Shown here: positions 28,909 through 38,023 of the stretch, in pieces | How positions within the stretch are numbered: the stretch's first letter is position 1 | Layout of the letters: every line of letters begins with the position of its first letter | Assembly (NCBI RefSeq): GCF_025917315.1 | Contig: NZ_CP080627.1 | Coordinates: 2,604,001 to 2,668,000 of the forward strand | Direction: 5' to 3' | DNA from: Halomonas qaidamensis | GTDB lineage: Bacteria > Pseudomonadota > Gammaproteobacteria > Pseudomonadales > Halomonadaceae | DNA length: 64,000 nucleotides | The notes under the pieces: model-generated | The model's database searches: none | Told to the model about the DNA's origin: nothing | The model's input: the letters and a program-made list of their open reading frames with translations, nothing else | Position numbers and translations under genes: made by a program

Positions 28909-29826
28909 ATGCCATTGATTTACTTTTTACCGCCCCTGGCCACCGTATTGATTTGGTCAGGCAACATGACGATTAACCAGTTAACAGTGGGTGCTATTGC
29001 GCCTAGCAGTATCGCCTTTTTACGCTGGCTGCTAGCCTTGGCCGTGATGACGCCGTTTGTACTCCCTGCGGTGATACGCCACCGCGATGAAATCTACCGC
29101 AACTGGCCAAAATTAGCGCTGCTGGGGCTACTTGGCATGGGGCTTTGGCAAGGTTTAGCGTATGTAGCAGCAGAAACGACCACTGCCACCAATATGGGCA
29201 TTTTAGCGGCCATGGTGCCCCTACTAACGGTTCTGTTAAGTGCGCTGATTTTGCGCGAACCGCCCACGCTTGGTGGTGTTTTCGGTGGGGTGTTAGCATT
29301 TATTGGCGTTACCGTACTGCTTGGCCGTGGCAATCCTTTATCACTGTTACAGCTGCAAGTAGCGTTTGGTGATGCCTTAATGGTCGTGGCGGCCACCTGT
29401 TACGCACTCTATGGCGTTATGTTGAAGCGCTGGGCGATGAAACTCCCCCCTTGGGTGATGCTTTATGCTCAAGTCTGCTTTGCGGTGCTATTTCTGCTTC
29501 CCCCTTATTTAATGGGCCCAATGACGCCAGTAGACAGCCATAACGTCTGGTTGATTCTTTATGCAGGCATTCCCGCTTCCGTTATCACTACATTTTTATG
29601 GATGCGCGCGGTGCGTCAAATAGGTGCGAACCAGTCGAGTATTTTTATCAACTTGATGCCGCTTTTTAGTGCTGTGATTGCTATGGCATTTTTAGGCGAG
29701 CAGGTCGCAGGGTTCCACTTTATGGGAGGGCTGCTCATTCTTGCAGGCGTCATCATGGCACAAACGCTGACTCGACCACTGGTGCGTGCGGTCGCTGCGG
29801 ATAAAACGAGCAATGCTCAGCAATGA
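28909..29826 (+). CDS. EamA/DMT family transporter
   Basis: A 305-residue inner-membrane protein with ten hydrophobic segments in two EamA repeats, the drug/metabolite transporter fold. Start taken at MPLIYFLPP, after AAGGGAACG; an upstream in-frame Met gives an unlikely hydrophilic extension. The substrate cannot be told from sequence; relatives export amino acids or metabolites. Confidence 0.9.
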   Translation: MPLIYFLPPLATVLIWSGNMTINQLTVGAIAPSSIAFLRWLLALAVMTPFVLPAVIRHRDEIYRNWPKLALLGLLGMGLWQGLAYVAAETTTATNMGILAAMVPLLTVLLSALILREPPTLGGVFGGVLAFIGVTVLLGRGNPLSLLQLQVAFGDALMVVAATCYALYGVMLKRWAMKLPPWVMLYAQVCFAVLFLLPPYLMGPMTPVDSHNVWLILYAGIPASVITTFLWMRAVRQIGANQSSIFINLMPLFSAVIAMAFLGEQVAGFHFMGGLLILAGVIMAQTLTRPLVRAVAADKTSNAQQ

Positions 29827-29868
29827 TACAATAGGCTAACTTCATTCGACGGCCGGGAACCCCTGACT

Positions 29869-31437
29869 ATGTCCCTAGAAGAACTGCACCTTAATCTTCG
29901 CAACCTTACCAGCGACGACTATGAACAGCTAAAAACGTTGATGGACGCGGTCTATCACGACCTCGGTGGTTCATGGCCTAAGCACACCATTGATAAGCTG
30001 ATCCAGGAATTTCCCGATGGCCAAATAGCCATTGAGGACGACGGTATGCTGGTGGGCGTGGCGCTAACGGTACAGGTCGATTATGACGAGTTTTCTAACC
30101 CGCATAAATATGACGACTTGATCGGCCATCGCGAAACTATTCTTAACGACTCGGACGGCGATGCTATGTACGGGCTGGATGTCCTTATCCACCCAGACTA
30201 CCGTGGTTATCGTTTGGGCCGGAGGTTGTATGAAGCACGTAAAGAGCTGTGTCGTTCACACAATCTGCGTGCCATTTTGGCGGGCGGGCGCATTCCTGAG
30301 TATCACCAGCACGCCAAAGAGCTCACACCGGCGGAATATATCGACAAAGTCTCCCGCAAAGAGATTTATGACCCTATTTTGTCGTTTCAGTTGGCGAACG
30401 ACTTCCAAGTTAAGCGCCTGCTGCGCAAGTATCTGCCTGAAGATGAACAGTCTCGCGGTTATGCCACGCTCTTAGAGTGGAATAATATTCTATTCGAGCC
30501 TGCTGAAAGCGTGCTGGATACCCGCCCAACGCAGGTACGGGTTGGCGCCGTACAGTGGCAAATGCGTGAGTTCGCGTCGGTGGAAGCAGCCCTTCAACAA
30601 ATTGAATACTTTGTTGACGCGCTGTCAGACTATCAAAGTGATTTTGCCGTCTTCCCAGAGCTGTTTAACGCGCCTCTGATGGGCCTACAAGACCGCGCGG
30701 CCCAGCAGGATCAAATGGGCGCGATTCGCTTTTTAGCAGGCTTCACCGAACGCTTTAAAACAGAGCTTTCGCGGATGGCGGTGTCTTACAACATCAACAT
30801 CGTCGGCGGCTCAATGATTGAAGTCGGCGACGATGACCGTCTTTACAACATTGCATACTTATTCCATCGGGACGGCGAAATTGAAAGGCAGGCAAAGCTG
30901 CATATTACCCCCCAAGAGCGCCGTGACTGGGTAATTGAAGGCGGTGACAACCTACAGGTCTTTGACACCGATGCAGGCCGCGTGGGCATTTTGATCTGCT
31001 ACGACGTTGAGTTCCCAGAACTTGGCCGTCTACTAGCCGACCAGGACATGGATATTTTGTTTGTACCGTTCTGGACAGATACCAAAAATGGTTACCTGCG
31101 AGTGCGCCATTGCGCCCAAGCCCGAGCCATTGAAAACGAATGCTATGTGGTGCTGTGTGGCAGCGTCGGCAACTTACCTTCCATTGAGAACCTGGATATC
31201 CAGTATGCGCAATCGGCTGTTTTCTCGCCGTCGGACTTTGCCTTCCCGCATGATGCCGTGCTGGCGGAAACCACGCCTAACACCGAAATGATTTTCTTCT
31301 CGGACTTGGACCTGACCCGTCTCACGGTTGTGCGTGCCGAAGGCTCAGTGACCAACCTGAAAGACCGCCGCAAAGATCTATTTGACCTTCGCTGGCGCGA
31401 CTGGTCCTGGAAATCCGGGGCTAACCTGGAAGAGTAA
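29869..31437 (+). CDS. Bifunctional GNAT acetyltransferase / carbon-nitrogen hydrolase
   Basis: A 522-residue fusion. Residues ~10-180 are a GNAT N-acetyltransferase with an acetyl-CoA loop in YRGYRLGRRLYEAR. Residues ~222-500 are a nitrilase-superfamily amidase with the triad E264 (FPELF), K343 (AKLHI) and C377 (ICYDVEFPE). The fused form is known in proteobacteria, but its substrate is not established. The fusion suggests acetylation and amide hydrolysis in one pathway (inference). It lies 42 bases after the EamA gene, so they may be co-transcribed. Confidence 0.92.
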   Translation: MSLEELHLNLRNLTSDDYEQLKTLMDAVYHDLGGSWPKHTIDKLIQEFPDGQIAIEDDGMLVGVALTVQVDYDEFSNPHKYDDLIGHRETILNDSDGDAMYGLDVLIHPDYRGYRLGRRLYEARKELCRSHNLRAILAGGRIPEYHQHAKELTPAEYIDKVSRKEIYDPILSFQLANDFQVKRLLRKYLPEDEQSRGYATLLEWNNILFEPAESVLDTRPTQVRVGAVQWQMREFASVEAALQQIEYFVDALSDYQSDFAVFPELFNAPLMGLQDRAAQQDQMGAIRFLAGFTERFKTELSRMAVSYNINIVGGSMIEVGDDDRLYNIAYLFHRDGEIERQAKLHITPQERRDWVIEGGDNLQVFDTDAGRVGILICYDVEFPELGRLLADQDMDILFVPFWTDTKNGYLRVRHCAQARAIENECYVVLCGSVGNLPSIENLDIQYAQSAVFSPSDFAFPHDAVLAETTPNTEMIFFSDLDLTRLTVVRAEGSVTNLKDRRKDLFDLRWRDWSWKSGANLEE

Positions 31438-31446
31438 ACCAACAAC

Positions 31447-31482
31447 GCCGCCCAATGAACTGACCACCAGCCGTTGGGCGGC
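31447..31482. terminator. Hairpin between the GNAT-nitrilase gene and the convergent ATL gene
   Basis: GCCGCCCAA pairs with TTGGGCGGC across an 18-base loop, between converging genes. No strong T-run, so only a tentative terminator. Confidence 0.5.
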
Positions 31483-31499
31483 ATTACGTTGAAAGCGCT

Positions 31500-31805
31500 T
31501 CAGGTTCCATCAGGCCAAACAAGGTGGGCGGAGACTCGCCCTTTGCTATCAAACATAACGCCTTCATCGCGCAGTTTCTGATGCTGGCGTTCCGCCCCAC
31601 CGTGGTCGGCGAGCGTTAACGACGCGGCAATGACACGGTGCCAGGGCAACTGATGCCCTTCTGGCAAATGACGCATCGCCGATCCAACCATGCGCGGCGT
31701 TGCGCCATCGGTCATTGCTGCGATACGCCCATAAGTCGTTACCCGCCCAGCAGGAATCTGATCAACAATGGTATAAATCTGTTCGAGCAGCTCTGGGCGT
31801 GACAT
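31500..31805 (-). CDS. Alkyltransferase-like protein (MGMT fold, no catalytic Cys)
   Basis: A 101-residue MGMT/Ogt DNA-binding domain. The active-site motif PCHR is replaced by PWHRV, with Trp at residue 55 in place of the methyl-accepting cysteine. This marks an alkyltransferase-like (ATL) protein, which binds O6-alkylguanine, bends the DNA and hands it to nucleotide excision repair (known for E. coli and yeast ATLs). The recognition helix is TPRMVGSAMRHL. ATG at 31805 follows AAGGGTAACC; a TTG five codons earlier is less likely. Confidence 0.92.
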   Translation of the reverse strand: MSRPELLEQIYTIVDQIPAGRVTTYGRIAAMTDGATPRMVGSAMRHLPEGHQLPWHRVIAASLTLADHGGAERQHQKLRDEGVMFDSKGRVSAHLVWPDGT

Positions 31806-31831
31806 GGTTACCCTTCGCAATCAGCGTGTTA

Positions 31832-32437
31832 TTACAGTGTTGCGACCAGTTGATCGATTGCTTGGAACGCCTCTTTTAGCGCGGCATCGCGATGATTGTC
31901 GCCCATGTTCAACCCTTCAGCAAAGACGATTTCCACATCGCTAATGCCCATTAAACCGAGCATGGCTTTTAGATGCGGCGTTTGGCTGTCTAAGTCAGTT
32001 CCCGCGTATTGACCACCGCGAGCAGCTAAAATAATTGCCCGTTTACCTTCAATCAAACCCTGCGGACCGTTTTCAGTGTAGCGGAAGGTTTCGCCAGCGC
32101 GCAGTACACGGTCGAACCATGCTTTTAGCTGGGAAGGAATACCTAAATTGTAAAGCGGTACCGCGAGTACCAGCACATCATGCGCTCGCAACTCTGCCAA
32201 TAGCTCATCAGAGTGAGCCGCTAGCACCTGCTGCTCAGCGCTGCGCTCTTCAGCTGGCGTTTGCCACGCACCAAGTTCTTCAATGGCAAGGTGCGGCAGT
32301 GTGTTTGCCACCACATCGCGATGGGTAAGGGCAATATCGCGGGCTTCCATTTTGGCTTTAAAATGATTGGCTAGCGCATTGGACTGACCATTTTCGCCAA
32401 GAATAGAAGAAGTAACCAGCAGAGTACGTTGGGTCAT
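31832..32437 (-). CDS. azoR: FMN-dependent NADH-azoreductase
   Basis: A 201-residue flavodoxin-fold quinone reductase (AzoR/AcpD family). It has an FMN phosphate loop near SSILGENGQSNALA at residues 10-23, VLAVPLYNLGIPSQLKAWFDRV near 90-111, and RGGQYAGTD near 140. It reduces quinones and azo compounds by two-electron transfer, a protection against thiol and quinone stress. Downstream ATL may be co-transcribed (26-base gap). Confidence 0.94.
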   Translation of the reverse strand: MTQRTLLVTSSILGENGQSNALANHFKAKMEARDIALTHRDVVANTLPHLAIEELGAWQTPAEERSAEQQVLAAHSDELLAELRAHDVLVLAVPLYNLGIPSQLKAWFDRVLRAGETFRYTENGPQGLIEGKRAIILAARGGQYAGTDLDSQTPHLKAMLGLMGISDVEIVFAEGLNMGDNHRDAALKEAFQAIDQLVATL

Positions 32438-32553
32438 GTAAAAATTCCTGCCATATCAGTGAGTTCGTTGGCAGCTATTCTACGTCGCTTTTCGATTAGC
32501 AAAAGCGCAACGTTTTCCCAGTTTCATTCTAAAAAAACGAATTGATGCCCAAC

Positions 32554-32595
32554 AAAAAGCCCCACACCGTCAGCTTCAACAGTAGCGGGGCTTTC
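32554..32595 (-). terminator. Terminator after the Na+:alanine symporter gene
   Basis: On the minus strand GAAAGCCCC pairs with GGGGCTTT, followed by T residues; the long loop can form extra pairs. It lies just after the symporter stop. Confidence 0.75.
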
Positions 32596-32619
32596 AACTA
32601 TCGCATTACCAGGGAGCGA

Positions 32620-34071
32620 TTACTTACGCTTTGGCCACGCGTTAGGGTCTACTTTATCTACCAGCTTGGGGAATTTGCTGGGGTCAAACACTGGCTCTTT
32701 GCCTGCTTTTAGCTGTGCGTCATAATCACGGAATAGCGCAAAGGCAATCGGTGACAGCAACAAAATGGCCACTAAGTTAATCACTGCCATCATGCCCATG
32801 GAAAGGTCAGCAAAATTCCAGATTGCGCCCAGGCTTGCCACCGAACCTACCATGACCATGCCCAATACCGCCAAGCGATAAATGAGTACCGCCACCGGTG
32901 CACGACGGCCTGCTAAGTACTCAATATTAGATTCGCCATAAGAGTAATTAGCGATCACAGAGGTAAACGCAAACAGTAAGATCGCCACGGCAATAAACAT
33001 ACCGCCCCACTCCCCTACGTGGCTAGAGAGCGCCATCTGAGTCAGCTGGATACCATTGTTTTCCTCGCCAGCCAGTAGTTCAGGCCCTGCCATAATGATA
33101 ATAGCGGCAGTGGCGGTACAAATAACCAAAGTGTCTAGAAACACGCCCAGCATTTGAATAAAGCCCTGTGCGGCAGGATGGTCTGGACGAGTGCTGGCGG
33201 TCGCAGCCGCATTGGGCGCCGAGCCCATACCGGCCTCGTTGGAAAACAACCCACGCTGAATACCATTCATAATCGCTTGTGAAATGGCATACCCCATAGC
33301 GCCACCCGCCGCCTGCTCTAAGCCAAAGGCACTTTGAATAATGGTCATAAAGGCCGCAGGCAAATCACTTATATTAAGTGCGACTACCACCAGTGCCAGT
33401 ATTAAGTACAAGAGTGCCATCAGCGGCACCACGAGCTCAGCCACCCTAGCAATCGACTTTAGGCCACCAAAAATAATCGGCGCAACTACTGCCATCAGAA
33501 CTAACCCCATGGCCCAGGTGGGAATGGCAAACGCCTGTTCCATGGCCTGGGCGATGGAGTTGGCCTGTACGCTGTTAAACGCCAAACCGAACGCAATGAT
33601 CAAACAGATTGAAAACAGCACCGCTAGCCAGCGAAGCCCTAGACCACGCTCAATATAACGTGCTGGACCACCACGGAATGTGTTATCGCCGTGATCGACT
33701 TTATAGGCCTGCGCCAGGGTAGACTCGACAAAACTGGTCGCCATACCCACCATGGCGGTCATCCACATCCAGAAAATCGCACCCGGGCCGCCAAAATAAA
33801 TCGCGACCGCCACGCCCGCTAGGTTACCAGTACCCACCCTTGCCGCTAAGCTAGTAGAAAGTGCCTGAAAGGAAGAAATACCACCGTTAGATTGACGCGA
33901 ACTGCGCAGCAGCTTGAACATGTGGCCGAAATAACGTACCTGAATGCCACGGGTCATGATGGTGAAATAGAGACCAGCCCCGATCAGCAGGTAAATCAGC
34001 ACACTGCCCCAGAGAAGCCCGTTGCCGCGATCAACCATCGCCGTCAACAGAGGGGGAAGAGTAAAATCCAT
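32620..34071 (-). CDS. Alanine/glycine:cation symporter family protein
   Basis: A 483-residue AgcS family permease (DagA/AlsT type) with about 11 membrane segments, importing alanine or glycine with Na+. Motifs: ALSTSLAARVGTGNLAGVAVAIYFGGPGA near residue 70, and GLFSNEAGMGSAPNAAA near 275. The start at MDFTLPPLL follows AAGGACG; a longer start at 34110 adds an unlikely hydrophilic stretch. Na+ coupling fits a halophile that keeps an Na+ gradient with Mrp. Confidence 0.93.
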   Translation of the reverse strand: MDFTLPPLLTAMVDRGNGLLWGSVLIYLLIGAGLYFTIMTRGIQVRYFGHMFKLLRSSRQSNGGISSFQALSTSLAARVGTGNLAGVAVAIYFGGPGAIFWMWMTAMVGMATSFVESTLAQAYKVDHGDNTFRGGPARYIERGLGLRWLAVLFSICLIIAFGLAFNSVQANSIAQAMEQAFAIPTWAMGLVLMAVVAPIIFGGLKSIARVAELVVPLMALLYLILALVVVALNISDLPAAFMTIIQSAFGLEQAAGGAMGYAISQAIMNGIQRGLFSNEAGMGSAPNAAATASTRPDHPAAQGFIQMLGVFLDTLVICTATAAIIIMAGPELLAGEENNGIQLTQMALSSHVGEWGGMFIAVAILLFAFTSVIANYSYGESNIEYLAGRRAPVAVLIYRLAVLGMVMVGSVASLGAIWNFADLSMGMMAVINLVAILLLSPIAFALFRDYDAQLKAGKEPVFDPSKFPKLVDKVDPNAWPKRK

Positions 34072-34185
34072 AGGTAATGCGTCCTTTTTAAAACAATGGA
34101 AACGCATCATTCTTCACGGCTGCACCAAAATGGCAAGAAAAACGGAAAAATTAGTGCCGTCGCCGGATTTAAATCTTCATTTCTG

Positions 34186-34605
34186 CTAGCAACCAGTTAA
34201 TGTCACTAAAATACGCCGCGAACCACCATGCTCTCGATGCTCTCCAAGCCAAATACCCTGCCATGTGCCCAATGCTAAACGACCATCTCGAATAGCTAAG
34301 CAAAGTTGAGTGCCCAATAAGCTAGAAGCAACATGGGCAGGCATATCATCAGGCCCTTCAAGCGTATGACGAAAATAACTCAGCCCTTCCGGTACTAAGC
34401 GACGAAGAAAGGCGTCTAAATCATGACGAACATCGGGATCAGAGTTTTCATTTAGGGTAAGCGAGGCAGAGGTGTGCATTAACTGTAGATGTAGTAAACC
34501 TTGACTACACTCGGCCAAACACGGCAGCGCTCGGGCAATGTCATTGGTAATTAAATGAAAGCCCCTGGGCGTTTCAGGTAAGTGAATCTCTTGTTGATGC
34601 CACAT
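34186..34605 (-). CDS. yjbQ: YjbQ family protein (secondary thiamine-phosphate synthase-like)
   Basis: A 139-residue UPF0047/YjbQ protein with the conserved LMHTSASLTLNENSDPDVRHDL block and GTWQGIWLGEHREHGGSRRI at the end. E. coli YjbQ has weak thiamine-phosphate synthase activity; the real role is unclear. Start at MWHQQEIHL after AAAGGAG. Monocistronic. Confidence 0.92.
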   Translation of the reverse strand: MWHQQEIHLPETPRGFHLITNDIARALPCLAECSQGLLHLQLMHTSASLTLNENSDPDVRHDLDAFLRRLVPEGLSYFRHTLEGPDDMPAHVASSLLGTQLCLAIRDGRLALGTWQGIWLGEHREHGGSRRILVTLTGC

Positions 34606-34776
34606 AAACACTCCTTTGTTATCGCTATTGTAGAGGGTTATTGGGTACAGAAATACCATAGCCTATTTGGGCTTCCTTTCGGCAAAAGTAACGTAAAAGG
34701 AAACCGCACATAGCGCTTATTTCTCCATACTGATAGATTTAACACTTATATACCATGCAGTCATAAGGAGCGTTTA

Positions 34777-35388
34777 ATGCTCACTTTCGCACGAACTTCA
34801 AGGAAGATACGAATTTCAGGAAAGATACGAATTTCAGGAAAGAGAGCGGGGAAAGCCGCAGGACTAGTAGCAATCAGCAGTGTTGCATTAGCTGGTGCTG
34901 GCTGCACTGGCATACCCGATGGTACTGAACCAGTGTCTGGTTTTGAGCTTAACCGCTATTTGGGTCAATGGTATGAAATTGCCCGCCTGGATCACTCTTT
35001 TGAGCGAGACTTAGACTGCGTAACGGCGAGCTACAGCTTACGTGACGATGGCGGCGTACGCGTTATCAACCGTGGCTACAACCTCGCAGAGCAAGAGTGG
35101 AATGAAGCTGAAGGCCGCGCCTACTTCATTGACGATGAAAACATCGGGCGGTTAAAAGTCAGCTTCTTTGGCCCTTTTTATGGCGGCTATAACGTTTTAG
35201 AACTGGATGACGACTATCAATGGGCACTGGTATCAGGCCCAAACCGCGATTACTTATGGATTCTCTCGCGCACACCAGTCATGGAGAGCGCGGTGGAAGA
35301 GCGACTACGCCAGCGCGCTGCCGAACTCAACTTCCCCACCGATGAGTTGATTGACGTCGTACAAGATCAAACGTGCCCTGAACGTTAA
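34777..35388 (+). CDS. blc: Lipocalin family protein (Blc-like)
   Basis: A 203-residue bacterial lipocalin. The signature GxW appears as NRYLGQWYEIARLDHSFE near residue 65; DRDYLWILSRTP near 160 is another hallmark. A basic n-region and hydrophobic stretch (28-42) lead to AGAGC at about residue 43, an imperfect lipobox, so it may be an outer-membrane lipoprotein. An exact 18-bp direct repeat (34804-34839) duplicates KIRISG in the n-region. AAGGAG precedes the ATG. Blc-type proteins bind lysophospholipids or fatty acids under membrane stress. Confidence 0.9.
   Translation: MLTFARTSRKIRISGKIRISGKRAGKAAGLVAISSVALAGAGCTGIPDGTEPVSGFELNRYLGQWYEIARLDHSFERDLDCVTASYSLRDDGGVRVINRGYNLAEQEWNEAEGRAYFIDDENIGRLKVSFFGPFYGGYNVLELDDDYQWALVSGPNRDYLWILSRTPVMESAVEERLRQRAAELNFPTDELIDVVQDQTCPER
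34804..34839. repeat. 18-bp in-frame tandem duplication in the lipocalin signal peptide
   Basis: AAGATACGAATTTCAGGA occurs twice without mismatch, at 34804 and 34822. Each copy encodes six residues, so copy number changes stay in frame. Confidence 0.95.
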
Positions 35389-35405
35389 TAACACAAGGAG
35401 CCACT

Positions 35406-36479
35406 ATGGCCCACCGTATTGCAGTCATCGCCGGCGATGGTATTGGTACCGAAGTCATGCCCGAAGGCATTCGCGCCCTGGAAGTAGCTGCGAAGCGTTT
35501 CAAGATTGATTTAGCTTTCACAACGTTTGAATTTGGTAGCTGTGACTACTACTTAGAACACAGCAAAATGCTGCCCGACGACTGGTTTGATCAGTTAAAG
35601 GATTTTGATGCGCTGTTTTATGGTGCCGTCGGCTGGCCCGACAAAGTGCCCGACCATATTTCATTGTGGGGCTCGCTGCTACAGTTTCGCCGCCAATTTG
35701 ACCAGTACATCAACTTGCGCCCCTGCAAACTGATGCCCGGCATCAAAAGTCCATTAGCAGGCCGCGAGCCGGGTGACATCGACTTTTACGTGGTGCGCGA
35801 AAACACCGAAGGCGAGTATTCAAGTGTCGGTGGCAAAATGTTCGAAGGCACCGAACGTGAAATTGTTCTTCAAGAGACGGTCATGAGCCGCGTCGGTGTT
35901 GATCGAGTTTTAAAGTATGCGTTTGACCTTGCGCAAACCCGTCCGCGTAAAAAACTCACCTCGGCCACTAAATCCAACGGCATTTCAATCACCATGCCCT
36001 ACTGGGATGAGCGGGTTGCCGAAATGGCCAAGCACTATCCCGAGATTGCAGTAGATAAATTCCACATTGATATTCTGACTGCTAATTTTGTTCTACACCC
36101 AGACTGGTTTGACGTGGTGGTTGGCAGTAACCTATTTGGCGATATTCTTTCAGACCTTGGCCCCGCCTGTACAGGTACTATTGGCATCGCGCCCTCCGCT
36201 AATATCAATCCAGAAGGTAAATTCCCCAGCCTGTTTGAACCAGTACACGGCAGCGCCCCCGATATCGCGGGTAAAGGCATTGCTAACCCCATTGGCCAAA
36301 TCTGGTCTGGTGCCATGATGCTAGAGCACCTGGGCTACAAAGAAGCCGCCGATGCAATGGTAACGGCTATTGAAGAGGTGCTGAGCGAAGGCAACCGCCA
36401 AGTACTGACCCGCGACGTTGGCGGGCAAGGTAGTACGGTAAGCCTAGGTCAAGCGATCGCTGAACGTATTGGCGGCTAA
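35406..36479 (+). CDS. ttuC: Tartrate / D-malate dehydrogenase (isocitrate dehydrogenase-like)
   Basis: A 357-residue beta-decarboxylating dehydrogenase using NAD+ and a divalent metal. IAGDGIGTEVMPE starts the Rossmann part. Substrate residues lie in LRPCKLMPG, and DFYVVRENTEGEYSSVG is the tartrate/malate type rather than the 3-isopropylmalate type. The metal aspartates are in LFGDILSDL, and GSAPDIAGKGIANP is the NAD-binding end. Most likely TtuC (tartrate dehydrogenase/decarboxylase) or DmlA (D-malate); these cannot be separated from sequence. It lies 17 bases after the lipocalin gene. Confidence 0.88.
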   Translation: MAHRIAVIAGDGIGTEVMPEGIRALEVAAKRFKIDLAFTTFEFGSCDYYLEHSKMLPDDWFDQLKDFDALFYGAVGWPDKVPDHISLWGSLLQFRRQFDQYINLRPCKLMPGIKSPLAGREPGDIDFYVVRENTEGEYSSVGGKMFEGTEREIVLQETVMSRVGVDRVLKYAFDLAQTRPRKKLTSATKSNGISITMPYWDERVAEMAKHYPEIAVDKFHIDILTANFVLHPDWFDVVVGSNLFGDILSDLGPACTGTIGIAPSANINPEGKFPSLFEPVHGSAPDIAGKGIANPIGQIWSGAMMLEHLGYKEAADAMVTAIEEVLSEGNRQVLTRDVGGQGSTVSLGQAIAERIGG

Positions 36480-36484
36480 GAAAA

Positions 36485-36514
36485 AATGCCTCGCTGTAAA
36501 AACAGTGAGGCATT
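36485..36514. terminator. Terminator between ttuC and wrbA
   Basis: AATGCCTCGCTGT folds with ACAGTGAGGCATT around AAAA (one G-T wobble). The two flanking genes converge, so it probably serves both; the T-run is better on the minus strand (AAAAAA before the stem). Confidence 0.75.
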
Positions 36515-36542
36515 ACGTTTCTAGTATGTCGGCTGAGGGGAG

Positions 36543-37142
36543 TTAGCTCGCCAGCTTGGCAGCAATTTCTGCGACATGCTTACCTTGAAAACGGGCAATT
36601 TTTAGTTCACGCTCATCCGGCTGGCGTGAACCGTCTCCGCCGGCAAGCGTGGCTGCGCCATAGGGTGTTCCACCGCTCACTTTGGAAATATCAAACTGCT
36701 CTTCAATACCATAGCCAATCGGCACAATGACCATGCCGTGATGGGCTAATGTCGTCCAGGTGGAGGTAATGGTCATTTCATCACCGCCACCAGTCCCGGT
36801 AGACGTAAACACACTAGCCACCTTGCCACGTAGTGCGCCATTAGCCCACAGCCCACCGGTTTGGTCTAAGAAAGTACGCATCTGTCCCGCCATATTGCCG
36901 AACCGCGTTGGCGTGCCAAAAATAACCGCATCGTAGTCCGCAAGCTCCTGTGGCGTCGCTTCTGGCGTGGTGAAGTCTTGTTTACCTCCAGCACTTTTGA
37001 AGGCGTCCTCTGGCATAGTTTCAGGAACGCGTTTAACAGTAACGTCAACACCATTAACGCTTTTTGCGCCCTCTGCCACCGCGGCAGCTAACGTATCTAT
37101 ATGGCCGTACATGGAATAATAAAGAACTAATAACTTTGTCAT
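36543..37142 (-). CDS. wrbA: NAD(P)H:quinone oxidoreductase WrbA
   Basis: A 199-residue flavodoxin-like FMN protein that reduces quinones by two electrons. FMN phosphate loop [12 protein letters not shown] at residues 8-19; [24 protein letters not shown] near 76-99 and STGTGGGDE near 114 are WrbA signatures. AAGGAG lies before the ATG. Monocistronic. Confidence 0.96.
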   Translation of the reverse strand: MTKLLVLYYSMYGHIDTLAAAVAEGAKSVNGVDVTVKRVPETMPEDAFKSAGGKQDFTTPEATPQELADYDAVIFGTPTRFGNMAGQMRTFLDQTGGLWANGALRGKVASVFTSTGTGGGDEMTITSTWTTLAHHGMVIVPIGYGIEEQFDISKVSGGTPYGAATLAGGDGSRQPDERELKIARFQGKHVAEIAAKLAS

Positions 37143-37390
37143 TACTCACTCCTTGTCGTGCAGTCGGATAATACGATGTAAACGCCTTAAGCTTATGAAT
37201 ACCTGCTAATAAAGTAGCTCAGCTTCGCGTAGAAAAAAGCGAATGTTTTCGACGCGCTGCTTCGATTTTGTCGATGCTTTCCCGTTCTCGCCTTGCGCTT
37301 TCAACGCTTGCACACTAGTTTTTTTACATCTACTACTCCTACGTTCAATTTTTAACACTTTCTGCTAGAAAAATAGCCACGGAGACAGGC

Positions 37391-37831
37391 ATGACCATTT
37401 TCGAAGCTTTGCGAAAAGATCACGATATCCAGCGAGATTTGCTAGCACGCTTGGTGGAAACCCACGGCGACAGTGAAGAGCGCGATAAGCTCTACAAAAA
37501 AGTGCGTGCCGAGCTTAAATATCATGCCAACGCCGAAGAGCGTTCACTCTACAACCCCATGATGGATATTGACCTAACCCAGGAAAAAGCTCGCCATAGT
37601 GTTGCAGAGCATCATGAAATTGATGAAATGATAGAGCTGCTCGATACGACCGACTACAGCGCAACCAACTGGTTAACCCATGCCAAGCAATTACAACATT
37701 TGGTTACCCACCACCTAGATGAAGAGGAGCAAGAGGTCTTTCAACTGGCAGGTCGGGGATTGAAAGAGCAGCAAAAGACATCACTGGCTACGCTGTATCA
37801 GGCAGAAATGCAGCGCCAACGTTTAGAATAA
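37391..37831 (+). CDS. Hemerythrin-domain protein
   Basis: A 146-residue four-helix protein with the HHE-type metal ligands H11, H45, E49, H74/H75, H107 and E111, enough for a di-iron site. Such cytoplasmic hemerythrin-like proteins sense or buffer O2, NO or iron. MTIFEALRKDHDIQRDLLARL resembles the DUF/HHE proteins found near stress genes. A strong terminator follows, so it is a single-gene unit. Confidence 0.9.
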   Translation: MTIFEALRKDHDIQRDLLARLVETHGDSEERDKLYKKVRAELKYHANAEERSLYNPMMDIDLTQEKARHSVAEHHEIDEMIELLDTTDYSATNWLTHAKQLQHLVTHHLDEEEQEVFQLAGRGLKEQQKTSLATLYQAEMQRQRLE

Positions 37832-37860
37832 CGTTTATCTTTAGCCAACCCTAAACAAAA

Positions 37861-37896
37861 AAACGCTTATGCAGCAGTCTGCATAAGCGTTTTTTT
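37861..37896 (+). terminator. Strong terminator after the hemerythrin gene
   Basis: AAACGCTTATGCAG pairs perfectly with CTGCATAAGCGTTT around CAGT, followed by TTTT. Confidence 0.95.
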
Positions 37897-38023
37897 ATCG
37901 AAAGTTTTTCATGTTCGCACCCGCGTTTTTCATGCTATCGACGTCTCCCCTTGTGGTTAAGCTTCAGCATGTTAAAGGTAAAGCATTACAAAAAGCTGAC
38001 GCTCCCTGCTCAAGGAAAACTTC

